Of a stretch of DNA of 9,242 bases, positions 1-7,939 are shown in pieces (position 1 is the first letter of the stretch; the number at the start of each line of letters is the position of its first letter). The stretch comes from an uncultured Rubrivivax sp. GTDB lineage: Bacteria > Pseudomonadota > Gammaproteobacteria > Burkholderiales > Burkholderiaceae_C. The stretch lies in assembly GCA_937967345.1 (NCBI GenBank), contig CALBTN010000100.1:1-9242 (forward strand), given 5' to 3'. A model generated the notes under the pieces. It saw only the letters and a list, made by a program, of their open reading frames with translations, was not told the DNA's origin and ran no database searches. A program made the translations under genes and the position numbers.

Positions 1-944
1 TCGATCATCAGCGGCGGGCCGCACAGGTAGGCCTTGTGGCCGCGGAAGTCGTTGCCGAAGTGCGCCTTGGCCGCCTCGTGCACGAAGCCCTTGGCGCCGG
101 CCCAGTCGGGCGCGTCGCTGGAAATGGCCGGCAGGTAGCTGAAGTTCGGGTGCTCTTTCGCGAGCTGCTCGAACTCGTCGTGGTGGTACAGCTCGTCGAC
201 GCTGCGCGCGCCGTTGACCAGCACGATCGGGCGCTGGCAGCCTCCTTGCAGCAGCTCGAGGATCATCGAGCGCGGGCTCGACAGCCCCGAGCCGCCGGCC
301 AGGAACAGGTAGGCCAGGCCCTCGTCGCGGTGCGCGCTCTCGCGCACGAAAAACCGCCCGTAGGGCCCGGCCAGTTTGACCCGATCGCCCGCCTTCAAAT
401 GCTGGTGCACCCAGCTCGTGCCCTTGCCGCCGGGCACCAGCCGCACGTTGAGCTCGATCTCGCGGCCGTCGCCGGGGGCGCTGGCGATCGAGAACGAACG
501 CGCCGCCGCCTCGCCCGGCACCTGCAGCCCGATGTACTGCCCGGCCTGGAAGTCCATCGGCTCGTCGAGCGTGATCCACACGCCCTTGATCGTCGGCGTC
601 AGGTCCTCGATGCGGCTGACCGTGCCTTCGAAGTCGCGCACCGGCAGGTTGCGCGCGTCGGGCTCTTCCTCGATCTCGGCTTCGATGGTCACGTCCGACT
701 GCAGCGTGGCGCAGCAGGCCAGGCACAGGCCCTCGTCGCGCTCGTAGTCCATCAGCGCGAAGTTGCTGGCCTCGCCGTGGTCGATCTCGCCGTCGCTGAC
801 CTGCGTCTTGCAGGTCGCGCACAGGCCGTGGCAGCAGGCGTGCGGCAGGTAGATGCCGGCGCGCAGCGCGGCGTCGAGGATGGTCTGGCCTTCCTCGACT
901 TCCAGCGTCGTGCCCAGCGGCTCGATGGTGAGCTGGTAGCTCAT
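1..944 (-). CDS. dmpP: Phenol hydroxylase reductase component P5 (partial, C-terminus off the left edge)
   Basis: This is the electron-transfer component of multicomponent phenol hydroxylase. It takes hydride from NADH onto FAD and passes single electrons through a 2Fe-2S cluster to the di-iron site of DmpN. 314 codons are visible of about 350 usual for the family. The N-terminal plant-type ferredoxin domain has Cys37-x4-Cys42-x2-Cys45 and Cys77 as fourth ligand. The FAD domain shows R149-S-F-S152 and GPYG at 193-196. The NAD domain shows AGGSGLSS from residue 216 and the CGPP motif at 308-311, just before the edge. The ATG at 944 lies 19 nt after the dmpO stop. A GAGG sits unusually close to it, so the ribosome site is mediocre and translation may be coupled to dmpO. 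It is the last gene of the operon in view. The family assignment is secure; the dmp name follows the Pseudomonas CF600 system. Confidence 0.96.
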   Translation of the reverse strand, partial: MSYQLTIEPLGTTLEVEEGQTILDAALRAGIYLPHACCHGLCATCKTQVSDGEIDHGEASNFALMDYERDEGLCLACCATLQSDVTIEAEIEEEPDARNLPVRDFEGTVSRIEDLTPTIKGVWITLDEPMDFQAGQYIGLQVPGEAAARSFSIASAPGDGREIELNVRLVPGGKGTSWVHQHLKAGDRVKLAGPYGRFFVRESAHRDEGLAYLFLAGGSGLSSPRSMILELLQGGCQRPIVLVNGARSVDELYHHDEFEQLAKEHPNFSYLPAISSDAPDWAGAKGFVHEAAKAHFGNDFRGHKAYLCGPPLMI

Positions 945-963
945 CGCCTCGTCTCGAATCGAA

Positions 964-1320
964 TCAGAAGGCCGAGCCGCTCAGACCGGTCAGGCCCGGG
1001 GTGCGAAAGCGGATCACGTCCTTGTGGCGCAGGCCGTTGTCGGCCAGCGACTTTTCCATGTCGGGCTGCCAGGGCTTGCCCGACTTGAACCACTCCGCCC
1101 TGGCCCAGTCGACCTGGGCGAAGTCGGGGTGCGCGCCGAACATGCCGGGCAGCGCGCCGTGGCACATGTCGGCGAACTTCATCGTCGGCGGCAGCGGCAC
1201 CGCAAACGGCGCGCAGAACATCTTGTGGTCCTCCCAGCCGATGAACAGCAGCGGCGCGGGGAACTTGTCCACCGAATCCTTCGGTGCGAACTCGTACTTG
1301 CTCAGGGCAGCGACAGCCAT
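964..1320 (-). CDS. dmpO: Phenol hydroxylase subunit P4 (small oxygenase subunit)
   Basis: This is the gamma-like small subunit of the phenol hydroxylase oxygenase, which assembles with DmpL and DmpN into the heterohexamer that holds the di-iron centre. The protein has 118 residues, close to the roughly 119 of CF600 DmpO. Recognisable family stretches are KDSVDKFPAPLLFIGWEDH near residues 14-32 and the C-terminal half with DVIRFRTPGLTG. No catalytic residue is expected and none is seen. The ATG at 1320 has a strong AAGGAG Shine-Dalgarno 8 nt upstream. It begins 27 nt after the dmpN stop and is followed 19 nt later by dmpP, so it sits inside the operon. There is no signal peptide; the complex is cytoplasmic. 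Confidence 0.95.
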   Translation of the reverse strand: MAVAALSKYEFAPKDSVDKFPAPLLFIGWEDHKMFCAPFAVPLPPTMKFADMCHGALPGMFGAHPDFAQVDWARAEWFKSGKPWQPDMEKSLADNGLRHKDVIRFRTPGLTGLSGSAF

Positions 1321-1347
1321 GGTCCAGACTCCTTGATGGTGGGGTGT

Positions 1348-2895
1348 TCAGTTGGCGGTGGCCTGCTCGCGCCAGCGCTCGAAGTTCTTCTTGTCCTCGC
1401 TGTCCGCGTAGTCCAGGTTGTCCTTGCCCCAATCCATCTTGTACCAACGCAGCACTTCGGCCAGCGGGTTGAAGTCGGGCTGGCTCGGGTCGGCGTCGGG
1501 CTCGAAGCAGTTGCCCTGGTAGATCTGCTGCACCGGCAGCCAGCTCTGGATGTACTTCTCGGGCTCGTGGTCGAAGATGCTCTTGCAGCCGTCGGAGCAG
1601 AAGTGGTACTTGTCGCCCTGGTAGTCGCTCTCGCGGTAGGCGACCTTGGTCGGGTCGTCGGGCTCGGTGAAGAACATCGGCACCTGGCACACCTGGCACA
1701 GCATCGGCAGCGTGCCGTTGTAGAAGCGCCGGCCTGCCGCCTGCTCCTTCGCGTAGTGCGTCCACAGCGGCCGGTAGTACTTGTCGAAGCTGTCGGGGTA
1801 CTTGGCCGACAACCACTTCATGTCGTCCTCGCTCGGCGCCCAGGTGTGGAAGGGCGCGGCCGCGCCGTAGTTGTAGAACACGTTCCAGGCCTGGTGGCTC
1901 AGGTGGTCCTTGTCCTTGCACGCCTGCTCCCAGCCCTTGGGCACCTTGATGCCGTAGCGGGCCAGGTCGGCGAACAGCGCACCGCCGTTTTGCTCGGCGT
2001 AGATCTCCCAGGCCTCCTTCCAGCTCATCACGCGCTTGGGCAGCATGTAGTCCATCATCATCGCCACCAGCGTGAGCACGCGGTAGCCGCGCCAGAACCA
2101 CTTGTCGATCCAGCGCTGCACGATGGGCAGGTTGTCCGGATCCTGCTCGAGGATGAACTTGATGATCTCCAGGCCCAGCGTCATGTGCCGCGCCTCGTCG
2201 GACTGCGCCGAGAAGCCGAAGGCCATCGCGCCCATGTCGCCGTTGTAGGCCGCGCCCGAGATGAAGGGCACGAACAGCAGGTTGGTCAGCACGTACTCGA
2301 ACGCGAAGCCGATCGCGATCATGAACTCGAAGGGCCCGGCCGAAACCGCGTCGTCGAAGAACGACTTGGGCACCGACAGGTACCACACGCGGTCGTGCTG
2401 GTGGCGCCAGTTCTGGAAGCCGTTGTAGTGCTTGTTGTAGTTGGACAGCGAATGGATCTGCGTTTGCGCGTGGCGGATCTCGTCCAGGCTTTGCATCAGG
2501 CAGGCCACGCGCGGGCCCGGGCCGGCGAGCTGGCGGCCCACGTGCGCGAAGCCGCGGTGCGCCATGTATTCCAGCGGCGTCACGCCGGTCAGGAACAGCT
2601 TGAGCGTATTGATGTAGCGCGCATCGGTCACGCTCAGGTGGCCGTTGTTCTGCGTGAACGCGTCGATGATCGCGTAGAGCTTGCGCTCCTTCTCGGCCTG
2701 GTACTTCCAGTACGCGTCCATCGTCATGCGGAACGGGTCCTCGAACTTGTTCCAGTCGTGGATCTTGATGCCCTCGTACTCGGTGTACGGGAACACGTCC
2801 TTCATGGCCTGGTAGGTCGGCGTCCAGGCCAGGTCGCGCGTCAGCAGGTTGTAGCGCTCCTTCAGGCCGAGCTTCTTGCTTGCTTTCATGTCCAT
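1348..2895 (-). CDS. dmpN: Phenol hydroxylase P3, catalytic di-iron oxygenase subunit
   Basis: This is the large catalytic subunit that activates O2 and hydroxylates phenol to catechol. The protein has 515 residues (CF600 DmpN is about 517). All six predicted carboxylate-bridged di-iron ligands are present: Glu109 (PLEYMAHRG), Glu139 and His142 (DEIRH), Glu200 (FAFEYVLTN), Glu234 and His237 (DEARH). The 30- and 34-residue spacings within each half match soluble methane monooxygenase hydroxylase. The C-terminal part (about 398-447) is a YHS-type domain with Cys400-x2-Cys403 and Cys433-x3-Cys437, a zinc-like site known from phenol hydroxylase hydroxylases. ATG 2895 is chosen over the Met two codons later because AGGAG lies 10 nt upstream. 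It starts 22 nt after dmpM. Every functional residue I can check is intact, so it should be active. Confidence 0.98.
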   Translation of the reverse strand: MDMKASKKLGLKERYNLLTRDLAWTPTYQAMKDVFPYTEYEGIKIHDWNKFEDPFRMTMDAYWKYQAEKERKLYAIIDAFTQNNGHLSVTDARYINTLKLFLTGVTPLEYMAHRGFAHVGRQLAGPGPRVACLMQSLDEIRHAQTQIHSLSNYNKHYNGFQNWRHQHDRVWYLSVPKSFFDDAVSAGPFEFMIAIGFAFEYVLTNLLFVPFISGAAYNGDMGAMAFGFSAQSDEARHMTLGLEIIKFILEQDPDNLPIVQRWIDKWFWRGYRVLTLVAMMMDYMLPKRVMSWKEAWEIYAEQNGGALFADLARYGIKVPKGWEQACKDKDHLSHQAWNVFYNYGAAAPFHTWAPSEDDMKWLSAKYPDSFDKYYRPLWTHYAKEQAAGRRFYNGTLPMLCQVCQVPMFFTEPDDPTKVAYRESDYQGDKYHFCSDGCKSIFDHEPEKYIQSWLPVQQIYQGNCFEPDADPSQPDFNPLAEVLRWYKMDWGKDNLDYADSEDKKNFERWREQATAN

Positions 2896-2917
2896 GGTGT
2901 GATGTCTCCTAGCGTGT

Positions 2918-3187
2918 TCAGTGCGACCAGCTGAGCGTGAACTCGTCGTCGGTCTCGTCGATGTGGCCGGTCAGCGTGATCAGGTTGAGGTGCAGTTCCT
3001 GCAGGTCGAAGTCGCGGCCCATTTCCTCCTCGACCGTGGCCTTGCGGATCACCAGCCGGTTGGGCACGTCGACCTTCACCATCGCCGGCTGCTCGTTGAC
3101 GATGGCCTCGGGGTTGTCGGCGACGATGGCGTTGACGATGCAACGTGTCTCCTCGTTCTTCTGGAAGGCGATGAATACGTTGGACAT
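2918..3187 (-). CDS. dmpM: Phenol hydroxylase P2, effector/coupling protein
   Basis: This is the small cofactor-free regulatory protein (MmoB/DmpM family). It binds the hydroxylase and couples electron supply to substrate oxidation. The protein has 89 residues, against about 90 in CF600. Family features are the N-terminal VFIAFQKNEETR, the DNPEAIVNEQPAM stretch near residues 24-36, TVEEEMGR near 51-58, and the acidic end with DETDDEF. ATG 3187 has AGAGGAA about 8 nt upstream. It lies 34 nt after dmpL and 22 nt before dmpN. The protein is cytoplasmic. The length, order and sequence leave little doubt. Confidence 0.96.
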   Translation of the reverse strand: MSNVFIAFQKNEETRCIVNAIVADNPEAIVNEQPAMVKVDVPNRLVIRKATVEEEMGRDFDLQELHLNLITLTGHIDETDDEFTLSWSH

Positions 3188-3221
3188 GGGGTGGGTTCCT
3201 CTGTTCGTTGAGTCCGGCGCA

Positions 3222-4211
3222 TCAGCGCAGGCCGGCCTTGGCCAAGCGCGCCTCGAGCGCGCTGTCGACGCGGTCCATCGCGGCGGCGGCCTGGTCGCCC
3301 AAGGCGATCATGGCCACCGGCAACAGCGCCTCGAGCGCACGCGCGCGCCACGCCGCGGCCCATTGCGACAGCAGCGCCTTGTTGTCGGCGCTTTCGGCGG
3401 CGGCGGTCTTGATCACCGCGTCGACCCACTTGCAGTGGTCGTCGAACCACTCGGCCTGGAAGCGCGTCAGCATCGACACCGTCGGCCCGGCATCGTCCGA
3501 CAGCTTGGCGTCGACTTCCTTGTAGGCCAGGCCGAACAGCAGGCCGTCGAGCACCAGGTGCTGCGCAACGAACAGCTCGAACCAGTCCTTCATCACCCAG
3601 CTGTCCTCGACCAGCTTGCGCAGCGGCTGCCAGGCCGGTGCTTCGAGCCACGCCTGCTTGGCGGCCTGCAGCTCGCCCTGGTTGCCCAGCAGCAGGCCCA
3701 GGCGGCTCAGGTACTGCGCGATGCCCAGCTGGTCCATCGAGGCATACAGGCAGGGCTGGGTGATCGCGGTGCCGTAGCCGTAGGCGGCCATGAAGGCGCC
3801 GTTCATGTTGGCGCCCCAGGCGGCGTGGCGCAGCGGCACGTAGAAGTCCAGCGCGATGCGCCGCGCCGCGTCGTCGTAACGCTCGGCCAGGCCGCGCGCT
3901 TCGACGAACTCGAAGTCGGCCTCGGCGGTTTCCTGCAGCCGCGCACGCGCCTGGGTGTAGTTGCCGTAGTAGAGCTGGCGCGGGTCCTTCAGCGCGTACC
4001 AGTCCTTCATCTGGAGCTGCGTGCGCGTCGCGTCGAACAGCTCGTGCTCGGGGTCCCAGGTGGGCCGGTAGTGGAAGTTGGCGTTGGCCTGCACGTCCAT
4101 CGTGGCTTCGATGTAGCGCGAGGCCGCCTTGTCGGCGCCCAGCCGCTTGGCGATGTGGTTGTAGGTCTGCCGCAGCGGGGTGATGCTGACGGTGCGCAGG
4201 TCGATCTGCAT
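3222..4211 (-). CDS. dmpL: Phenol hydroxylase P1, structural (beta) oxygenase subunit
   Basis: This is the non-catalytic ferritin-like partner of DmpN. It forms the core dimer interface of the hydroxylase and lacks the di-iron ligands, as expected for a beta subunit. The protein has 329 residues (CF600 DmpL about 331). Conserved family stretches include IRQTY-like PLRQTYNHIAKRLG near residue 12, NFHYRPTWDPEHELFD at 45-60, the DPRQLYYGNYTQARAR block near 76-91, and the WVMKDWFELFVAQHLVLDG region in the second half. ATG 4211 follows an AAGGAG 10 nt upstream. The gene starts 49 nt after the dmpK stop, the longest gap in the operon. Confidence 0.97.
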   Translation of the reverse strand: MQIDLRTVSITPLRQTYNHIAKRLGADKAASRYIEATMDVQANANFHYRPTWDPEHELFDATRTQLQMKDWYALKDPRQLYYGNYTQARARLQETAEADFEFVEARGLAERYDDAARRIALDFYVPLRHAAWGANMNGAFMAAYGYGTAITQPCLYASMDQLGIAQYLSRLGLLLGNQGELQAAKQAWLEAPAWQPLRKLVEDSWVMKDWFELFVAQHLVLDGLLFGLAYKEVDAKLSDDAGPTVSMLTRFQAEWFDDHCKWVDAVIKTAAAESADNKALLSQWAAAWRARALEALLPVAMIALGDQAAAAMDRVDSALEARLAKAGLR

Positions 4212-4260
4212 GGGGTGTTGTCTCCTTGCGTGCGGTGATGGATCGGTGGGCGGGTGGCTT

Positions 4261-4536
4261 TCAGGGCTCGTGGCGGAAGTGGCGTTCGCGCGCGCTGCGC
4301 AAGCTCCAGTCCCACTCGTGCTCGTCGCTGCCGCTGGCGGCCTCGGGCAACGCGCCTTCGGTTGGCGTGACCCCCTGGTCGCGGCAGAACTGCGCGAACT
4401 CGAGCGCCGGCAGCAGCATCTCGACGAACAGCTGCGGCTCGCCGACCGCGAACTCGAACTCGACCATGCCGTCGGCGCGCGTGGTCGTGATGCGCACGTA
4501 GCGCTTGGCGGGATCGAAGCCGGTGGTGTCGCTCAT
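4261..4536 (-). CDS. dmpK: Phenol hydroxylase P0, assembly protein
   Basis: DmpK-type proteins are needed to make active oxygenase in vivo, apparently by helping iron loading of the apo-hydroxylase, and are not part of the turnover complex. With the ATG at 4536 the protein has 91 residues (CF600 about 92). The family core is visible as RYVRI near residue 12 and VEFEFAVGEPQLFVEMLLP near 25-43. The reading frame stays open upstream to an ATG at 4611, but those 25 extra residues are unlike the family and would span the sigma-54 promoter, so 4536 is preferred. There is no convincing Shine-Dalgarno before it: the nearest AGGG is about 18 nt away, inside the promoter. It is the first gene of the operon. 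Confidence 0.92.
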   Translation of the reverse strand: MSDTTGFDPAKRYVRITTTRADGMVEFEFAVGEPQLFVEMLLPALEFAQFCRDQGVTPTEGALPEAASGSDEHEWDWSLRSARERHFRHEP

Positions 4537-4549
4537 GCCGCGATGGGTT

Positions 4550-4565
4550 TGCAAGACCCTTGCCA
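4550..4565 (-). promoter_or_regulatory. Sigma-54 (-24/-12) promoter of the phenol hydroxylase operon (Po)
   Basis: Read on the minus strand, this is TGGCAAGGGTCTTGCA. It matches the sigma-54 consensus TGGCACGN4TTGCA at every fixed base except C to A at the sixth. The GG and GC dinucleotides are separated by the required 10 nt. Placing the C of GC at -12 puts transcription start near 4539, only about 3 nt before the dmpK ATG. Location in front of a dmpK-P operon beside a DmpR-type activator strongly supports it. Confidence 0.9.
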
Positions 4566-4706
4566 GAATTTCGGAGAAGCCTGGAAATCTCGATAAAACG
4601 AGGGTAAGCACCTAGACCGGCACGACGTGGTGTCCGGGTCGGGGCGGCCCACAACTGGGCTTTGCCGCGGCCGCTGCTCATGAATAGCTGGAAACCGCTT
4701 GGATCT

Positions 4707-4722
4707 CTAACGATTTGATCAG
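4707..4722. promoter_or_regulatory. Possible DmpR upstream activator site 2 (proximal UAS, degenerate)
   Basis: One half, TTGATCAG at 4715-4722, is a strong match to the UAS half-site TTGATCAA; the other half is poor. Its centre lies 32 bp, about three helical turns, from the better site at 4739-4754. Paired UASs in the Pu and Po systems are similarly spaced. The call rests on spacing plus one half-site. Confidence 0.5.
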
Positions 4723-4743
4723 TCCAGCGCGCCATGCTTTAAT
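4715..4743 (+). promoter_or_regulatory. Candidate sigma-70 promoter of dmpR (Pr), overlapping both UASs
   Basis: TTGATC at 4715-4720 (-35, four of six) is followed by a 17-nt spacer and TTTAAT at 4738-4743 (-10, five of six). An extended -10 TG sits at 4735-4736. Transcription would begin near 4750, giving a leader of about 72 nt before the dmpR ATG. The -35 lies in the proximal UAS and the -10 in the distal UAS, so bound DmpR should hinder RNA polymerase here. This is inferred from sequence alone. Confidence 0.55.
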
Positions 4744-4754
4744 CAATTGGTGAA
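4739..4754. promoter_or_regulatory. DmpR upstream activator site 1 (distal UAS)
   Basis: The plus strand reads TTAATCAATTGGTGAA. It matches 13 of 16 positions of the XylR/DmpR UAS consensus TTGATYAATTGATCAA and is itself an imperfect inverted repeat (6 of 8 base pairs). Its centre is about 207 bp upstream of the predicted Po start, in the usual range for enhancer-like binding with DNA looping. It also contains most of the candidate -10 of the dmpR promoter. Confidence 0.75.
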
Positions 4755-4821
4755 GACGGGTTGGCCGGCGCCGACGCGGATCGCTCAGGCGAGTTTGGGA
4801 AAAATATCGAGATTACGATTC

Positions 4822-6512
<1,691 letters not shown>

Positions 6513-6513
<1 letters not shown>

Positions 6514-7262
6514 TGTTGCCGTCGAGCAAGTTCAGCGCGGCCTACCAGGCGGCACAGCAGGACACGCCGCGCACGCTGGTCGAGCGTGCCTATCTCGGCC
6601 TGCGCCACGACATCGTCAGCGGCCGGCTCGCGCCGGGCGAGCGGCTGCGTGTCGAGCACCTGAAGGACCAGTACCAGGTCGGCGCCGGCACGCTGCGCGA
6701 GGCGCTGTCGCTGCTGCTGTCGGACGCGCTGGTCACCGCCGAGGGCCAGCGCGGCTTTCGCGTCGCCTCGATCTCGCTGGCCGACCTGGAAGACGTGACC
6801 AACCTGCGCGTGCTGATCGAGTCCGAGGCGCTGCGCCAGTCGATCCGCCGCGGCGACGCGCGCTGGGAGGCCGCGCTGGTGGCAAGCTTTCACCTGCTGG
6901 CGCAGGCCGAGGCGCAGCCCGGGCGGGTCGACATCGACGTTTACGAGCAGCGCAACAAGGCCTTCCACGAAGCGCTGATCGGCGCGCACGACTCGGCCTG
7001 GAGCAAGTACATGCTGGGCATCCTGTACCGCCACGCCGAGCGCTACCGCAACATCAACCTGCGCCTGACCGCGGCGCAGGCCAGCCAGCGCGACGTGCAC
7101 CGCGAGCACGAGGAGATCTTCCGCGCCGCGCTGGCGCGCCAGGAGGCGCGCGCCGCGCTGGCGCTGGAAGCGCATGTGCGCCTGACCCTGGAGATCGTGC
7201 AGCGCCAGGCCAACGGCAATGGCGCGGCGCTGCAGGCCGCGCCGGTGCGGACGGCGGCTTGA
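6513..7262 (+). CDS. GntR-family (FCD subfamily) regulator, AphS/PhcS-like by context
   Basis: This is a 249-residue transcription factor. Residues about 20-86 form the winged helix (LRVEHLKDQYQVGAGTLREA, wing at GQRGFRVA). Residues about 93-230 form an all-helical FCD ligand domain with the expected metal or ligand positions Asn148/His152 (NKAFHEAL), His198 (EHEEIF) and His221 (EAHV); Asn148 stands where many relatives have Asp. Its ATG shares one base with the dmpR stop (TGATG), which implies co-transcription and translational coupling. In Comamonas phenol loci a GntR-type repressor (AphS, PhcS) associated with the DmpR-type activator silences the hydroxylase operon without inducer. A similar repressor role here is likely but inferred. 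Its operator could not be identified. Confidence 0.85.
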
Positions 7263-7295
7263 GCCGCCGGCGACAACAGGCAACAGGGGGGAACC

Positions 7296-7865
7296 ATGGA
7301 CACCATCGATGCGAAGCGCTGCGCTCTGGTGCTGGTGGACTACCAGGCGCGGCTGCTGCCGTCGATCAGCGGCGGCCGCGATGCCGTGCGCCAGGCGCTG
7401 CTGCTGGCGCAGGCAGCGCGGTTGCTGGGTATTCGCGTCGTCGGCACCGAGCAGAACCCGCAGGGCCTTGGCCCGAACCTCGACGCCATTCGCCAGCTTT
7501 GCGACGTGTGCCTGACCAAGTCGCATTTCGACGCCTGTGCCGATGGCTTGGTGCAGGCGCTGGACGACCTGCCCGAGCCGCCGGCGCAGCTGGTCGTCGC
7601 CGGTTGCGAGGCCCATGTGTGCCTGCTGCAGACCGCCTTGGGCCTGTTGCGTGCCGGGCGCCGGGTCTGGGTGGTGGCGGCCGCGTGCGGTTCACGCCGC
7701 AGCAGCGACCATGCGCTGGCGATGCAGCGGCTGCGGCAGGCCGGGGCGACGCTGGTGTCCAGCGAGATGGTGCTGTTCGAGTGGCTGGCGCATTGCCGGC
7801 ACCCGCAGTTCAAGCCGGTGCTGCAACTCGTCAAGGACATGCCGCTGCACCCGCCGCCGGTGTAG
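7296..7865 (+). CDS. Isochorismatase-family cysteine hydrolase
   Basis: This is a 189-residue protein of the isochorismatase-like fold (YcaC/nicotinamidase superfamily). The catalytic triad is intact: Asp15 (LVLVDYQ), Lys75 (CLTKSHF) and Cys109 (VAGCEAHVCL). The substrate cannot be told from sequence; family members hydrolyse amides, isochorismate or related compounds, and many are uncharacterised. A purine-rich AGGGGGGAA at 7285-7293 precedes the ATG. It begins 33 nt after the gntR stop with no promoter or terminator in between, so it probably belongs to the dmpR-gntR transcript. No route from phenol to catechol needs such an enzyme, so it may be a housekeeping neighbour caught in read-through. 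The protein has no signal peptide. Confidence 0.9.
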   Translation: MDTIDAKRCALVLVDYQARLLPSISGGRDAVRQALLLAQAARLLGIRVVGTEQNPQGLGPNLDAIRQLCDVCLTKSHFDACADGLVQALDDLPEPPAQLVVAGCEAHVCLLQTALGLLRAGRRVWVVAAACGSRRSSDHALAMQRLRQAGATLVSSEMVLFEWLAHCRHPQFKPVLQLVKDMPLHPPPV

Positions 7866-7870
7866 GCGCC

Positions 7871-7905
7871 GCCGGCGTGCCGCAGAGTGCCGGCGCACGC
7901 CCGGC
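7871..7905. repeat. Strong inverted repeat between the hydrolase and yihY genes
   Basis: GCCGGCGTGC at 7871-7880 pairs with GCACGC(C)CGGC at 7895-7905: ten base pairs with one bulged C and a 14-nt loop. No T-tract follows on the plus strand, so it is not a standard intrinsic terminator. It might still pause transcription or protect the 3' end of the upstream message. Confidence 0.45.
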
Positions 7906-7928
7906 AAAATGGCCGGCGATGCAGCGAC

Positions 7929-7932
7929 AGGG
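7929..7932 (+). promoter_or_regulatory. Ribosome binding site deciding the YihY start
   Basis: AGGG sits 7 nt before the ATG at 7940. The alternative in-frame ATG at 7919 has no comparable element, so the later start is preferred; using 7919 would add seven residues. Confidence 0.6.
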
Positions 7933-7939
7933 TTCGGTC

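Larger units (their letters stand above)
4537..4821. other. Divergent dmpK-dmpR control region
   Basis: This 285-nt non-coding stretch holds the Po promoter, the two activator sites and the candidate dmpR promoter. Between Po and the UASs (4566-4706) I see an AT-rich patch at 4583-4599 that could ease looping, and a short hairpin (GCCCA 4647-4651 with TGGGC 4656-4660, loop CAAC) that might be structural or an operator. No convincing IHF site (WATCAAN4TTR) is visible on either strand, although IHF commonly assists such promoters. Confidence 0.7.

Noticed and set aside
941..2386. A 481-codon minus-strand open frame in another frame across dmpN and dmpO
   Set aside because: It is a frame-shifted reading of dmpN and dmpO, Arg/Ala/Gly-rich, and crosses real gene boundaries.
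1024..2934. A 636-codon open frame on the plus strand, antisense to dmpN, dmpO and part of dmpM
   Set aside because: It is a mirror of GC-rich codons in dmpN (whose product has all di-iron ligands). The translation is Val/Leu/Arg/His-rich low-complexity without any known domain.
2937..4238. A 433-codon plus-strand open frame opposite dmpL and dmpM
   Set aside because: This is antisense shadow of two well-supported genes, with the same biased composition and no recognisable motif.
4537..4611. DmpK start at the upstream ATG (4611)
   Set aside because: The extra 25 residues do not resemble DmpK, and their coding sequence would contain the sigma-54 promoter that drives the gene.
4747..4821. N-terminal extension of DmpR from a TTG codon
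   Set aside because: It begins inside the activator site and before the predicted transcription start. The ATG at 4822 gives exactly the usual 563-residue length.
7259..7939. Long N-terminal extension of the YihY frame across the hydrolase gene
   Set aside because: It overlaps the whole isochorismatase-family gene in another frame. The family begins near the ATG at 7940.
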